From Pseudomonas anguilliseptica (lineage in GTDB: Bacteria; Pseudomonadota; Gammaproteobacteria; Pseudomonadales; Pseudomonadaceae), in NCBI RefSeq assembly GCF_900105355.1, contig NZ_FNSC01000001.1, forward strand, positions 2,294,001 through 2,358,000: a stretch of DNA of 64,000 nucleotides, written 5' to 3'. Of this stretch, positions 45,326 through 53,684 are shown in pieces. A program made the translations under genes and the position numbers. Position 1 is the first letter of the stretch. Each line of letters begins with the position of its first letter. A model generated the notes under the pieces. The model saw nothing but the letters and a program-made list of their open reading frames with translations, was not told the DNA's origin and searched no databases.

Positions 45326-47397
45326 CAGTGAACGCGGGTACGCTGTTTGAAGCGACTTTGCTGGGCCGCGATGCGGACCGCGATCCGCTGACGTTCAGCA
45401 TCATTGATTACCCACGCTTGGGTAGCCTAAAACTGGATGCTAAAACCGGTCGTTATAGCTATCGGGCCTATCGTGATCAGAGCGCCCAGGACAGCTTCAG
45501 CTACCAGATCAGGGACAGCAAGCATGCCCACTCCGGCATTACCAAGGTTCGCCTGGAACTGCGTAGCGCCGCGCAACCGCCTGTTACGCCTCCCGTTACA
45601 CCACCAGTGCAACCCCCTATAGAGCCGCCTGTTGTACCGCAACCACCGGTGCAGCCAACGCTGCCGCCGCTGGACCCCTTGCTGCGGACTAAAGCGGATT
45701 TCTCGCCAATGGTCCGTGAGGTGCTGGATAACGAGTTCTTCGTCGAGCATTTCCAGCATGCCAAGGCTGGTCGTCTGGAGGCGGTATTGGCTTCCATCGA
45801 CTTTCTGGCCCGCCAGCAACAGATTCAGGACCCTGACCTGAACAAGCTTCTGTACTACGTGCGTGCCTATAACTACTTCCTGGGTTTCAGCAAGGCCACG
45901 CCGACGCAGTTGAGCATGCTGGAACACGCCCTGTTCCAGGTAGCGAACATGCGTGAGTTGCTGACCTACCAGAAAGCTTCCGGGCAAGTGATAGAGGGCT
46001 ATGTTGTCGGTCTTGGTGCGCTGATGGCCACGCCGCAATCCAGTGCCAGCATCGTGCGGCACCTGCCGCGCTTGCAGTCGCTATTGCAGCATTTCAGCAA
46101 CACCGCACAGCTGAGCAAGGAGCGCAGTTACGGTGATGCGGTATTCGAAACCCTGAACCTGTTTGACCGTTTTGGCTGGGCTGAAGGCGCATTGCGCAGT
46201 GCCTTGATCCAGGACAACCGCTTTGCCGATGCCATCGCCGAACTGGCCAGCAGCCGCAATGCGCTGTGGCTCAATCGCGATGGCTTTGTCGTGATGAACG
46301 CGATTGAGGCCTTGGGCAAACTTGCCCAGTTGAGTGATGGCGTCTGGCGCGAGGGCAACAACCGTGCCGTGCGTCAGGTGATGCAGGCGCACCTTGGACA
46401 AGGGGTGCTGGATGATTTGGAGCTGAAGAGCAACTTCCGCAGTTATTACGTGGACTACGCCTACCGCGCAGATGTCGACGGTGCCTGTAGCAGTCTGTTC
46501 AACGGGCTGTGCTACAAGTTTGAAGTTGCTCAGGTGTTGCCACAAACGCACGTTTGCGGTCCCACGCTTAAGGTGCGCTCGCAGCCATTGAGCCAGACGC
46601 AAATGCTGGAAATCTGCCAGAGCCTGGGCAGGCAGGAGCAGGACTTCCATCGCATCATGCAGACCAACTGGACGCCGGTAGCCGATGACCTCAATGCGAC
46701 GTTGGAGCTGGTGATCTTCTCCAGTCGCGAGCAGTACCAGAAGTTCGGTGGGCTGCTGTATGGCTTCAGCACCGACAATGGCGGCATGTACCTGGAAGGT
46801 AGCCCGTGGCTGGCGGGTAATCAGCCACGTTTCTTCGCGTATGTGCAGGCGGGGCAGGTGTGGAACCTGAATCATGAGTACGTCCACTACCTGGACGGTC
46901 GCTTCAATCAATACGGCGCCTTTGGCCACTATCCATTGAATCTGACCACCTGGTGGGCAGAAGGGTTGGCAGAATACCTGGCCTGGGGAAGCCACTTCGA
47001 GCGTGGCATGAATGACATCAGTCGAGTGGCAGCCGCTCAGCGCCCGAGCCTTGAGGCTATTACCAAGCTGAGTTACGAGAGTGGCAGCAGCATGGTCTAT
47101 CACTGGTCCTACACCCTGCATCGCTACCTGCAGGAGCGCGATCCAGCACGCCATCTGGCACTGGCTGCGCACCTGCGCCGCAATGACCTGGCTGCTTATC
47201 GGTTGGCGCTGGATGAGCTGAATCGGTCGCATGGCGCCCAGTATCCGCAGTGGCGCGACCAGCTACTTGCCAGCTGGCAGCAGCAACCGCGCAGTGCCGC
47301 GCAGCTGAGTGACGTGCAGGATATGCCTGAGCATGCCACGGCGCATCAGCGTCAGCTGGACACGCGTGCCAGCTTGGCTCGCCCGCCGCGTGACTGA
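45268..47397 (+). CDS. M9-family collagenase, main part without signal peptide
   Basis: About 709 codons from a TTG. They hold a second Ig-like repeat, a Pro-rich spacer (PPVTPPVTPPVQPPIEPPV), an M9 N-terminal helical domain and the metalloprotease domain. The zinc motif is HEYVHYLDGRF, and WWAEGLAEYLAWG carries the third ligand Glu; both are typical of Vibrio-type M9A collagenases. No PKD or pre-peptidase C-terminal domain follows. The native protein would start at 44897 (about 830 residues) and be secreted. A terminator follows. Confidence 0.87.
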   Translation: MPADGGAGNRAPEATSQVLAVNAGTLFEATLLGRDADRDPLTFSIIDYPRLGSLKLDAKTGRYSYRAYRDQSAQDSFSYQIRDSKHAHSGITKVRLELRSAAQPPVTPPVTPPVQPPIEPPVVPQPPVQPTLPPLDPLLRTKADFSPMVREVLDNEFFVEHFQHAKAGRLEAVLASIDFLARQQQIQDPDLNKLLYYVRAYNYFLGFSKATPTQLSMLEHALFQVANMRELLTYQKASGQVIEGYVVGLGALMATPQSSASIVRHLPRLQSLLQHFSNTAQLSKERSYGDAVFETLNLFDRFGWAEGALRSALIQDNRFADAIAELASSRNALWLNRDGFVVMNAIEALGKLAQLSDGVWREGNNRAVRQVMQAHLGQGVLDDLELKSNFRSYYVDYAYRADVDGACSSLFNGLCYKFEVAQVLPQTHVCGPTLKVRSQPLSQTQMLEICQSLGRQEQDFHRIMQTNWTPVADDLNATLELVIFSSREQYQKFGGLLYGFSTDNGGMYLEGSPWLAGNQPRFFAYVQAGQVWNLNHEYVHYLDGRFNQYGAFGHYPLNLTTWWAEGLAEYLAWGSHFERGMNDISRVAAAQRPSLEAITKLSYESGSSMVYHWSYTLHRYLQERDPARHLALAAHLRRNDLAAYRLALDELNRSHGAQYPQWRDQLLASWQQQPRSAAQLSDVQDMPEHATAHQRQLDTRASLARPPRD

Positions 47398-47437
47398 AGC
47401 GCAGCTGGCATAAGGCCTATGGTTTGATCGGTAACGC

Positions 47438-47467
47438 ATGCCCGTATCCTTGGATCGGGCATTTTTT
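47438..47467 (+). terminator. Terminator downstream of the collagenase
   Basis: The stem tgcccg..atcc / ggat.cgggca is followed by a run of six T. Confidence 0.85.
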
Positions 47468-48476
47468 ATGGGCTTGGTTGCAGCTGGGCCGCGTTGTGCG
47501 CCGGTAATGACGCCGCACTTGGCAAGGCTTTTAGGAACTGCATGATCGCCAGGCTTACCCGTACGGTGTCTCTTGGCGAAAGGATGTCGCCGGCCAGCAC
47601 GTGGTGTGACGGATCCTGGGTATCCTTGAGGGCGATCAATTGCTTGTGCGCCGAGCCGAAGCGGGTGAATGCGGCCTTGATCTCGTCTGGGCTGACCACC
47701 TGATCGTCCGCTGAATAAATAGTGAGAATCGGCGCGCTGATCTGCTCCAGCGGCTGCTCGCGTACGTATTTCACCAGCGCCATCATCGGCAGCAGCGCCT
47801 GTACCGGGTAGCGGTGAGTCCAGAAACGCGCCTGTTCGGCGTTGCGCGGTTGCCATTGATGTTCCGGGCCCAGCAGCAAGGGCACAAAGTGCGTGGCCCA
47901 GGGCCAGGTGAGCACAGTGGCGGCCGGGTTTTTGGGGGCAAAGTTCGGTGACACCATGACATAGGCCAGCACCTGCGGGTTATCACCCTGCAAGGCCAGC
48001 CAGGTGGCGAGGGTAGCGCCGGTCGAGGTGCCGATCACCAGCACCTGTTTACCCAAACGCTGACCGATCTGCAGAGCCTCCTGGCTGTCCTGCAGCCAGT
48101 CGTGCACGCTCGCTTCGGCCATCGCGGCGCCACTGCGGCCGTGACCGTTAAGGCGGGTGTAGAACAGGTTGGCGCCCAGTTGCTTTGCCAGCTGGCTGCT
48201 AAGCGGCGCAGTTTCCTGGCGGGTAGCCGAGTAGCCGTGGAGGTAGATGATCGCGAGATCGGTCTGGCGCTGATCTGGATGGGCCCAGACGACGGTCTTT
48301 TCCGCGCCGGGAGTGATGTCCGGATAGCGCGCTTCTGTCTCGGCCAGGTATCGGTCGAGGTCAGCAGGCAGCTGGATCGGCGTGAGTTGCGTATCGACTG
48401 TCGGTACGGGGCCGAGGCTGAATGCTACGGCTAACAACGCCAGAGTCAGTGCGCAGAAGGGCAGGGCTTTTCTCAT
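47466..48476 (-). CDS. Alpha/beta hydrolase, membrane-anchored or secreted
   Basis: A 336-residue protein with an N-terminal hydrophobic segment (ALPFCALTLALLAVAFSLG). Hydrolase features: oxyanion loop IYLHGYSATRQE, nucleophile Ser in VIGTSTGATLA, acid in YSADDQVVSP and His in PSHHVLAGD. It resembles serine aminopeptidase/monoacylglycerol lipase folds. The substrate is unknown. It is convergent with the collagenase. Confidence 0.82.
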   Translation of the reverse strand: MRKALPFCALTLALLAVAFSLGPVPTVDTQLTPIQLPADLDRYLAETEARYPDITPGAEKTVVWAHPDQRQTDLAIIYLHGYSATRQETAPLSSQLAKQLGANLFYTRLNGHGRSGAAMAEASVHDWLQDSQEALQIGQRLGKQVLVIGTSTGATLATWLALQGDNPQVLAYVMVSPNFAPKNPAATVLTWPWATHFVPLLLGPEHQWQPRNAEQARFWTHRYPVQALLPMMALVKYVREQPLEQISAPILTIYSADDQVVSPDEIKAAFTRFGSAHKQLIALKDTQDPSHHVLAGDILSPRDTVRVSLAIMQFLKALPSAASLPAHNAAQLQPSP

Positions 48477-48654
48477 CGTGCGGTTCTTGTATGGGTTTTT
48501 GTCGGCAGGATGGCTGCTGGCATTCTGCTACAGCGCTTTGATTGCGCCTATCGCCCATTTGTGGGCTTGGTAAAACCATGTAAAACACCGGCCACATGCA
48601 GCGCGGCGCGCTGGTCCATACTCGGGCCACCGCCGTCTCTGGATATCTGTCTGC

Positions 48655-49110
48655 ATGCCAAGCAAATTGCGCACTCTGTTGTACTTCTTTCTGGCTGTGC
48701 TGCTGGCGAGTGTGATGGGCACTGTGCTGCAGACCCAGTTCAATCTGGCCAACCTGCAGGCTCTTGGCGCGCCCATGCCGCTTGGCGTCCGGGTGCAGAC
48801 TACCTGCCTCGACCTGCTGGGCTTTAGCCCGACCTTCGCGGTGCTGGTGATCCTCGGTTTTACCTTCGCCTTGCCGGCGGCTAGCCTGCTGGCGCGTGTC
48901 TGGCCAATGGGGCGCTGGCTGCTGTTTATCCTGGCCGGAGCCATCGCGGTGCTGGCGGCGATGGCGCTGGCCAATGCGCTGCTGCCGATGCCGACGCTGA
49001 TCGGCGCCAACCGCAGCCTGGCCGGCACCCTCGGGCTGATGGCCTGCGGCAGCCTGGGCGCGCTGTTATTTGCTGTGCTGGTGCGGCGCTCATCGCCTGC
49101 GCAATCCTGA
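48655..49110 (+). CDS. Four-helix membrane protein of unknown function
   Basis: A 151-residue protein with hydrophobic helices near 7-27, 58-80, 87-110 and 123-143. No family motif is recognised. It ends 31 bp before a PQQ-type sugar dehydrogenase gene on the same strand, so the two probably form an operon. Confidence 0.72.
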   Translation: MPSKLRTLLYFFLAVLLASVMGTVLQTQFNLANLQALGAPMPLGVRVQTTCLDLLGFSPTFAVLVILGFTFALPAASLLARVWPMGRWLLFILAGAIAVLAAMALANALLPMPTLIGANRSLAGTLGLMACGSLGALLFAVLVRRSSPAQS

Positions 49111-49141
49111 TTTATCCCTCTGCAAGCAAAAGGCCCGAACC

Positions 49142-50242
49142 ATGTTGAATACATCCCGCGCCCTGTTGTTGCTTGGTCTGCTTGGCAGCAGCCTGGCGCA
49201 CGCCATGGATTACCGCATCGAAACCGTGACCGCAGGCCTGGAGCATCCCTGGTCGCTGGCCTTCCTGCCGGATGGCCGCATGCTGGTCACCGAACGAGTC
49301 GGTCGCCTGCGCATCATCGAGCAGGACGGCAGTCTGAACCCGCAACCTGTCGGCGGAGTGCCCGAGGGGTTTGTCGCGGCCCAGGCCGGGCTGATGGAGG
49401 TGCTGCTTGACCCTGAGTTCGCCAGCAATCAGCAGCTTTATCTGAGTTACGCCTACGGCACTGCCCAGGCCAATAACACCCGTCTGAGCAAGGCGCGGCT
49501 GGTCGATGGCCAGCTGCAGGACGTGCAGGTGATGTTCAGCGCACAGCCGGCCAAGTCCGGTGCCGCGCATTACGGTGGGCGCATGGCCTGGCTGCCGGAC
49601 AACAGCCTGGTGCTGACCCTGGGGGATGGTTTCGACTGGCGCGAGCAGGCCCAAGATCCGAGCAACCACCTCGGCAAGATCGTGCGCCTCAACCGTGATG
49701 GCAGTATTCCCAAGGACAACCCGCTGGTGGGCCAGGCCGGCGCGGCGGCGGAGATCTACAGCCTGGGCCATCGCAACGTGCAGGGCATCGTCTATGACGC
49801 CGCATTGCCGCGTCTATACAGTCATGAGCACGGCCCACGCGGAGGCGACGAGCTGAACCTGATCGAGCCCGGTAACAACTATGGCTGGCCGCTGATTACC
49901 TTCGGTGTGGATTACACCGGTGCGCAGATTTCGCCCTACACCGAGCTGCCCGGCTTGCAGCAGCCCTTGCTGCAATGGACGCCCTCGGTCGCACCGTCGA
50001 GCCTGACCCAGTACCGCGGTGCATTGTTCCCCGAGTGGCAGGGTGACCTGTTCGCTTCGACCCTGGCCGAACGCAGCGTGCGTCGCATTCGACTGCAGGA
50101 CGGTAAGCTGGCGGGTGAAGAAATACTGTTCGAGGAACTCGAGGAGCGTATTCGCGACGTGCGCGCCGGCCCGGATGGTGCGCTGTACCTGCTCACCGAC
50201 AGTGCTGATGGTCGCCTGCTACGGGTGCTGCCGAGCCAGTAA
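49142..50242 (+). CDS. PQQ-dependent aldose sugar dehydrogenase (YliI/Asd-like)
   Basis: A 366-residue periplasmic beta-propeller. Signal peptide (LLLLGLLGSSLAHA), then family blocks LEHPWSLAFLPDGRMLVTER, GAAHYGGRMAWLPD, LGHRNVQG and EHGPRGGDELNLI. By family it oxidises aldose sugars with PQQ. The start MLNTSRALLLL is chosen because it begins the signal peptide. Confidence 0.9.
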   Translation: MLNTSRALLLLGLLGSSLAHAMDYRIETVTAGLEHPWSLAFLPDGRMLVTERVGRLRIIEQDGSLNPQPVGGVPEGFVAAQAGLMEVLLDPEFASNQQLYLSYAYGTAQANNTRLSKARLVDGQLQDVQVMFSAQPAKSGAAHYGGRMAWLPDNSLVLTLGDGFDWREQAQDPSNHLGKIVRLNRDGSIPKDNPLVGQAGAAAEIYSLGHRNVQGIVYDAALPRLYSHEHGPRGGDELNLIEPGNNYGWPLITFGVDYTGAQISPYTELPGLQQPLLQWTPSVAPSSLTQYRGALFPEWQGDLFASTLAERSVRRIRLQDGKLAGEEILFEELEERIRDVRAGPDGALYLLTDSADGRLLRVLPSQ

Positions 50243-50264
50243 CCGCTCCGCCGAATGGCGCTAT

Positions 50265-50290
50265 AAGCCGCACCCCGTTGCGTGCGGCTT
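50265..50290. terminator. Hairpin downstream of the sugar dehydrogenase
   Basis: The stem aagccgcac / gtgcggctt (9 bp) has no clear T-run, so it is only a weak terminator candidate. Confidence 0.45.
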
Positions 50291-50332
50291 GCGGCATAAT
50301 CCACGGCCTTATCGTGCCCACGCCATTCGACC

Positions 50333-50857
50333 ATGACCCCGCTTAAATACCTGCAAGGTTACCCGGCCCAGCTGCAAGACAAGATTCGCCAGCTGATTGC
50401 CGAGCAGCGCCTGGGTGATTATCTGGCGCGTTCCTACAGCGGCAAGCACGCGATTCAGAGTGACAAGGCGCTGTACGCCTATATCCACGGGTTCAAACAG
50501 GAGCACCTGCGCAATGCCCCGGCCATCGACAAGGTGCTCTACGACAATCGCCTCGACCTGACCCACCGTGCCCTTGGTCTGCACACGGCGATTTCGCGGG
50601 TGCAGGGCGGCAAGCTCAAGGCGAAGAAGGAAATCCGCGTGGCTTCATTGTTCCGTGAGGCCGCGCCGGAGTTTCTGCAGATGATCGTGGTGCACGAGCT
50701 GGCGCACCTGAAAGAGGCCGAGCACAACAAGGCCTTCTACAAGCTTTGTGAGTATATGCTGCCAGGCTATCACCAGCTGGAGTTCGACCTGCGGGTGTAC
50801 CTGACCTGGCGCGAACTGCCGGGCTCTGCCGGCGCGCTGTCAGCCCCGCAGCAGTAG
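50333..50857 (+). CDS. YgjP-like zinc metallopeptidase domain protein
   Basis: A 174-residue protein with a zincin motif VVHELAHLKEAEHNKAFYKL: HELAH plus the downstream His, as in YgjP/DUF45 proteins. No signal peptide, so it is cytoplasmic. The biochemical activity is not certain; some relatives are annotated as UTP pyrophosphatases or M48 peptidases. Its 3' end overlaps a convergent gene by 18 bp. Confidence 0.82.
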   Translation: MTPLKYLQGYPAQLQDKIRQLIAEQRLGDYLARSYSGKHAIQSDKALYAYIHGFKQEHLRNAPAIDKVLYDNRLDLTHRALGLHTAISRVQGGKLKAKKEIRVASLFREAAPEFLQMIVVHELAHLKEAEHNKAFYKLCEYMLPGYHQLEFDLRVYLTWRELPGSAGALSAPQQ

Positions 50858-51073
50858 GTTGAGCTGGTCGACCACCTCGGCCCAGTCAGCATCTTCAAGA
50901 ATTTCTTCGTACAGAAAGGCTGCTTGCGCCTTGTCCCAGAACGGCGCGTCGGCCAACCGGCAGCCTTCCGGTAAAGGCGAGTGCTGTTTGATAAAACGGT
51001 CGATGCTGGCCTGGTCATGGTCCAGGCCAAGTTGTTTGAACAGTGACGGCAGGCTGTGGGTATGTGCTTGCAT
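50840..51073 (-). CDS. DUF2789-family small protein
   Basis: A 77-residue protein (MQAHTHSLPSLFKQLGLD, FIKQHSPLPEGCRLADAPFW) of the short DUF2789 type. AGGAG precedes the ATG at 51073. Function is unknown. The gene overlaps the ygjP-like gene tail to tail. Confidence 0.78.
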   Translation of the reverse strand: MQAHTHSLPSLFKQLGLDHDQASIDRFIKQHSPLPEGCRLADAPFWDKAQAAFLYEEILEDADWAEVVDQLNLLLRG

Positions 51074-51220
51074 GGGGGCTCCTGAGGTTGGATGGCGAAG
51101 GAATACACTGACTATCAAGTGATAGCAGCTTTATCGACAGGCAGGCACTCGAACCGCTGCATGCTGGTGTTTTACCAAACGGGCTTGGGCATTGCTGCGT
51201 GCATCGGGGCTGACCTGCTA

Positions 51221-52404
51221 GTGAATTGTCTGTAAAATTCGTTAATCCAATGCCGGGCCAGTATACTGCGCGCTCTATCGTCATGAATTGAGCTCCCATA
51301 TGGCCCGGCCAGCAGCCCCATTCTTCTTGAGTCCCAGTGATGCCGACATGCTGCAAGGCTGGTTACGCATGGGATCGCTGCCTCAGAGCATCGGCCAGCG
51401 GGCCAGAATTCTGTTGCTGCTGGCCAACGGTCTCACGCCCAAGGAGATCAGCGAGCAGCTGCAAGTCTCTGCGCCAGTGGTCTTCAAATGGCGTAAACGC
51501 TACCAGGAGACCGGTCTGGAGGGGCTGAGTGACCTGCGGCGCAGTGGAGCGCCTCGCAAGCTCAACGAAGCGAAGATCAAGGAAATCCTGACGCTGACGA
51601 CCCAGCGAGTCCCGCGCGAAGCTACCCACTGGAGCCTACGGTTGATGGCCAAGTACGCTGGGGTCAGCATCTGGCAGGTCGCACAGGTGTGGGCTGCTGC
51701 CGACCTCAAGCCGCACCGGTTGAAAACCTTCAAGATCAGTAACGACCCGCACTTTGCAGACAAAGTGGTCGATGTCGTCGGACTCTATTTGAATCCGCCC
51801 GACAACGCCCTGGTGCTATCTGTTGACGAAAAAACACAGATCCAGGCGCTGGACCGCACACAGCCCATGCTGCCGCTCAAGCCCGGGCAGATTGAGCGGC
51901 GGACGCATGACTATAAGCGCCACGGTACGGCCAGTCTGTACGCAGCCTTTGACATCCTGACGGGTAAGGTCATCGGCCGTATCACCCAGCGGCACAGGGC
52001 CAAGGAGTTTTTGGAGTTCCTTCGACAGATCGACCGCAGCACCCCCGCCGAGCTGGACCTGCATGTAATTCTGGACAACAGCTCGACTCACAAGACCGCT
52101 GCCGTCAGGGAATGGCTGGAGAAGCATCCCCGTTTCAAGCTGCACTTCACACCGACCAGCGCCTCGTGGCTGAACGCCGTGGAGGGCTGGTTTGCGCAAC
52201 TGGAAAGACGGGCGCTTTATCGTGATGCCTTCAGCAGCGTGGCTGACCTGAGAGCGGCGATACGTCGCTTCATTGAGGCTCATAACGAACATTCGGCTAA
52301 GCCGTTCCGCTGGAGCAAAACGGCTGAGTCGATTATCAGCTCCGTGCATCGAGCAAAGCTGGCTGTAATTCGGAATGAGTTATTGGATTAACCAGACAGG
52401 CCAC
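51221..52404 (+). mobile_element. IS630-family insertion sequence
   Basis: About 1,184 bp, with terminal repeats gtgaattgtctg on the left and, read inward, gtggcctgtctgg on the right, both followed by ttaatccaat. It is flanked by TA on both sides (51219-51220 and 52405-52406), the usual IS630 target. It ends 24 bp before the next gene. Confidence 0.9.
51300..52391 (+). CDS. IS630-family transposase
   Basis: A 363-residue transposase. N-terminal helix-turn-helix (PKEISEQLQVSAPVVFKWRKRY, GLEGLSDLRRSGAPRK) and a DDE domain: LSVDEKTQIQALDR, DLHVILDNSSTHK and FTPTSASWLNAVEGWFAQLER. MARPAAPFFLSP (51300) is the likely start; the frame opens four codons earlier. Confidence 0.95.
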   Translation: MARPAAPFFLSPSDADMLQGWLRMGSLPQSIGQRARILLLLANGLTPKEISEQLQVSAPVVFKWRKRYQETGLEGLSDLRRSGAPRKLNEAKIKEILTLTTQRVPREATHWSLRLMAKYAGVSIWQVAQVWAAADLKPHRLKTFKISNDPHFADKVVDVVGLYLNPPDNALVLSVDEKTQIQALDRTQPMLPLKPGQIERRTHDYKRHGTASLYAAFDILTGKVIGRITQRHRAKEFLEFLRQIDRSTPAELDLHVILDNSSTHKTAAVREWLEKHPRFKLHFTPTSASWLNAVEGWFAQLERRALYRDAFSSVADLRAAIRRFIEAHNEHSAKPFRWSKTAESIISSVHRAKLAVIRNELLD

Positions 52405-52449
52405 TAGGCTGGCAGATACCGCCATCCCATGGCTGAGGCCACTCCCCCC

Positions 52450-53205
52450 ATGTGTTCGAGTTTTCTGCGCAGGCTGTCGCTTGCATGTTGCTGCGTGCTG
52501 CTGATCGCGCCTCTGGCGGCGCGCGAGTTGTTGGCTGTCGGCAGCAATTTTCCCGGTGTATTCGAGCAGCACGGCAGCGGCCATAGCGGCCTTGCCACAA
52601 GCGTGTTGCGTCAGACACTGGAGCCGTTGGGCTATCAGGTTCGTTTCGAATTGCATCCCTGGGCTCGCGCGCAGCACATGGTGGCGCGCGGGGAGGGCGA
52701 TATCCTTATCGGGCCCTATAAGAACGCCGCGCGTGAGCAACTCTTTGCCTTCTCTGCTCGGCCTTTTTACCGCGACCACATCGTCTTCTACTGTCAACGC
52801 GGCAGCGTGTTGCGCTGGCGCGGCGACTATCAGCAGTTGCTCGGTCGGCGCATCGGGGTGGTACGTGCCTGGGCTTATGGGGCGCATTTCGACAGCCGGC
52901 GTGAACAGCTCGAGTTGGTCACCGTGGAAAGGGTCGAGAATGGCCTGAAGATGCTCGTCGCCGGCCGCCTGGATCTTCTGGCCAGCAATCAGCGCAATAC
53001 CCAGCCGGAGCTTTTGGCGCTGGGGCTGGCTGACAAGCTTGAGCAGCTAGCAACGCCGATCGACCTGCAGGACGGCTACTTCGCCTTCCCCCGTGATGAG
53101 CGTTACCGGCCTTTGCGTGAGGAGTTCGATCGGGCGCTGCAGCAGATGATTGAACAGGGCCGGCTGGCGCAGTTGGCTGCCGACTGGCAGGTGGAAATTC
53201 CTTAA
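52450..53205 (+). CDS. Orphan solute-binding protein (SBP_bac_3 type)
   Basis: About 251 residues: signal peptide (FLRRLSLACCCVLLIAPLAA), then a family-3 binding fold (GLATSVLRQTLEPLGYQVRFE, HPWARAQHMVARGEGDILIG, LLGRRIGVVRAWAYG). There is no transporter partner. The start is either 52429 or 52450. The IS630 ends only 24 bp before the first, so the native promoter has probably been displaced. The 3' end overlaps the convergent greA-like gene by 4 bp. Confidence 0.8.
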   Translation: MCSSFLRRLSLACCCVLLIAPLAARELLAVGSNFPGVFEQHGSGHSGLATSVLRQTLEPLGYQVRFELHPWARAQHMVARGEGDILIGPYKNAAREQLFAFSARPFYRDHIVFYCQRGSVLRWRGDYQQLLGRRIGVVRAWAYGAHFDSRREQLELVTVERVENGLKMLVAGRLDLLASNQRNTQPELLALGLADKLEQLATPIDLQDGYFAFPRDERYRPLREEFDRALQQMIEQGRLAQLAADWQVEIP

Positions 53206-53684
53206 ACGACTCGCACAATTTCCAACAGCTGTGCGCCACTTGCCAGCCGCAGGGTCACTTCGTCGCCGACGCTCTTGCCAAGCAGGATCTGCCCGAGAGG
53301 TGCTTGCGGGCCAATCACCTGCACGGCCTGGCCATCCTGCAGCAGTTTCATCGCCGCGCCGTCCGGGCCGAGGAACAGGCATTGGCGGCGCTCTTCATCG
53401 TCTCTCAACTCAATCAGTGCGCCGAGCTGGATGCCCAGTAGTGGGTCAAAAGTGCGTAACACCAGCTGCTTCCAGTTGGCCAGGGTCTGACGAATGGCGG
53501 CGGCGCGACGGGCCTGCCCTGTAGCCAGGTAGGACGCCTCCAGGCCGAGGGTGTCGTATTTGTTTTCGGCGATATTTTCTTCATGGGTCGCCGCTTCATA
53601 GGCGGTCAACGCCGCCTGCTGGGCCTGCAGCAGATCATCTTCGAGGCGGGCGATTACCTGTTGCAGCAGCTGGGCTTTGTTCAT
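53202..53684 (-). CDS. GreA/GreB-family C-terminal domain protein
   Basis: A 160-residue protein. The C-terminal part (QAVQVIGPQAPLGQILLGKSVGDEV) matches the FKBP-like Gre domain, while the N-terminal helices (LLQQVIARLEDDLLQAQQAALTAYEAA) resemble but do not clearly equal the Gre coiled coil. By family it binds RNA polymerase near the secondary channel; its role is unproven. Its ATG overlaps the stop of the upstream FUSC gene (ATGA), so translation is coupled. Confidence 0.8.
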   Translation of the reverse strand: MNKAQLLQQVIARLEDDLLQAQQAALTAYEAATHEENIAENKYDTLGLEASYLATGQARRAAAIRQTLANWKQLVLRTFDPLLGIQLGALIELRDDEERRQCLFLGPDGAAMKLLQDGQAVQVIGPQAPLGQILLGKSVGDEVTLRLASGAQLLEIVRVV

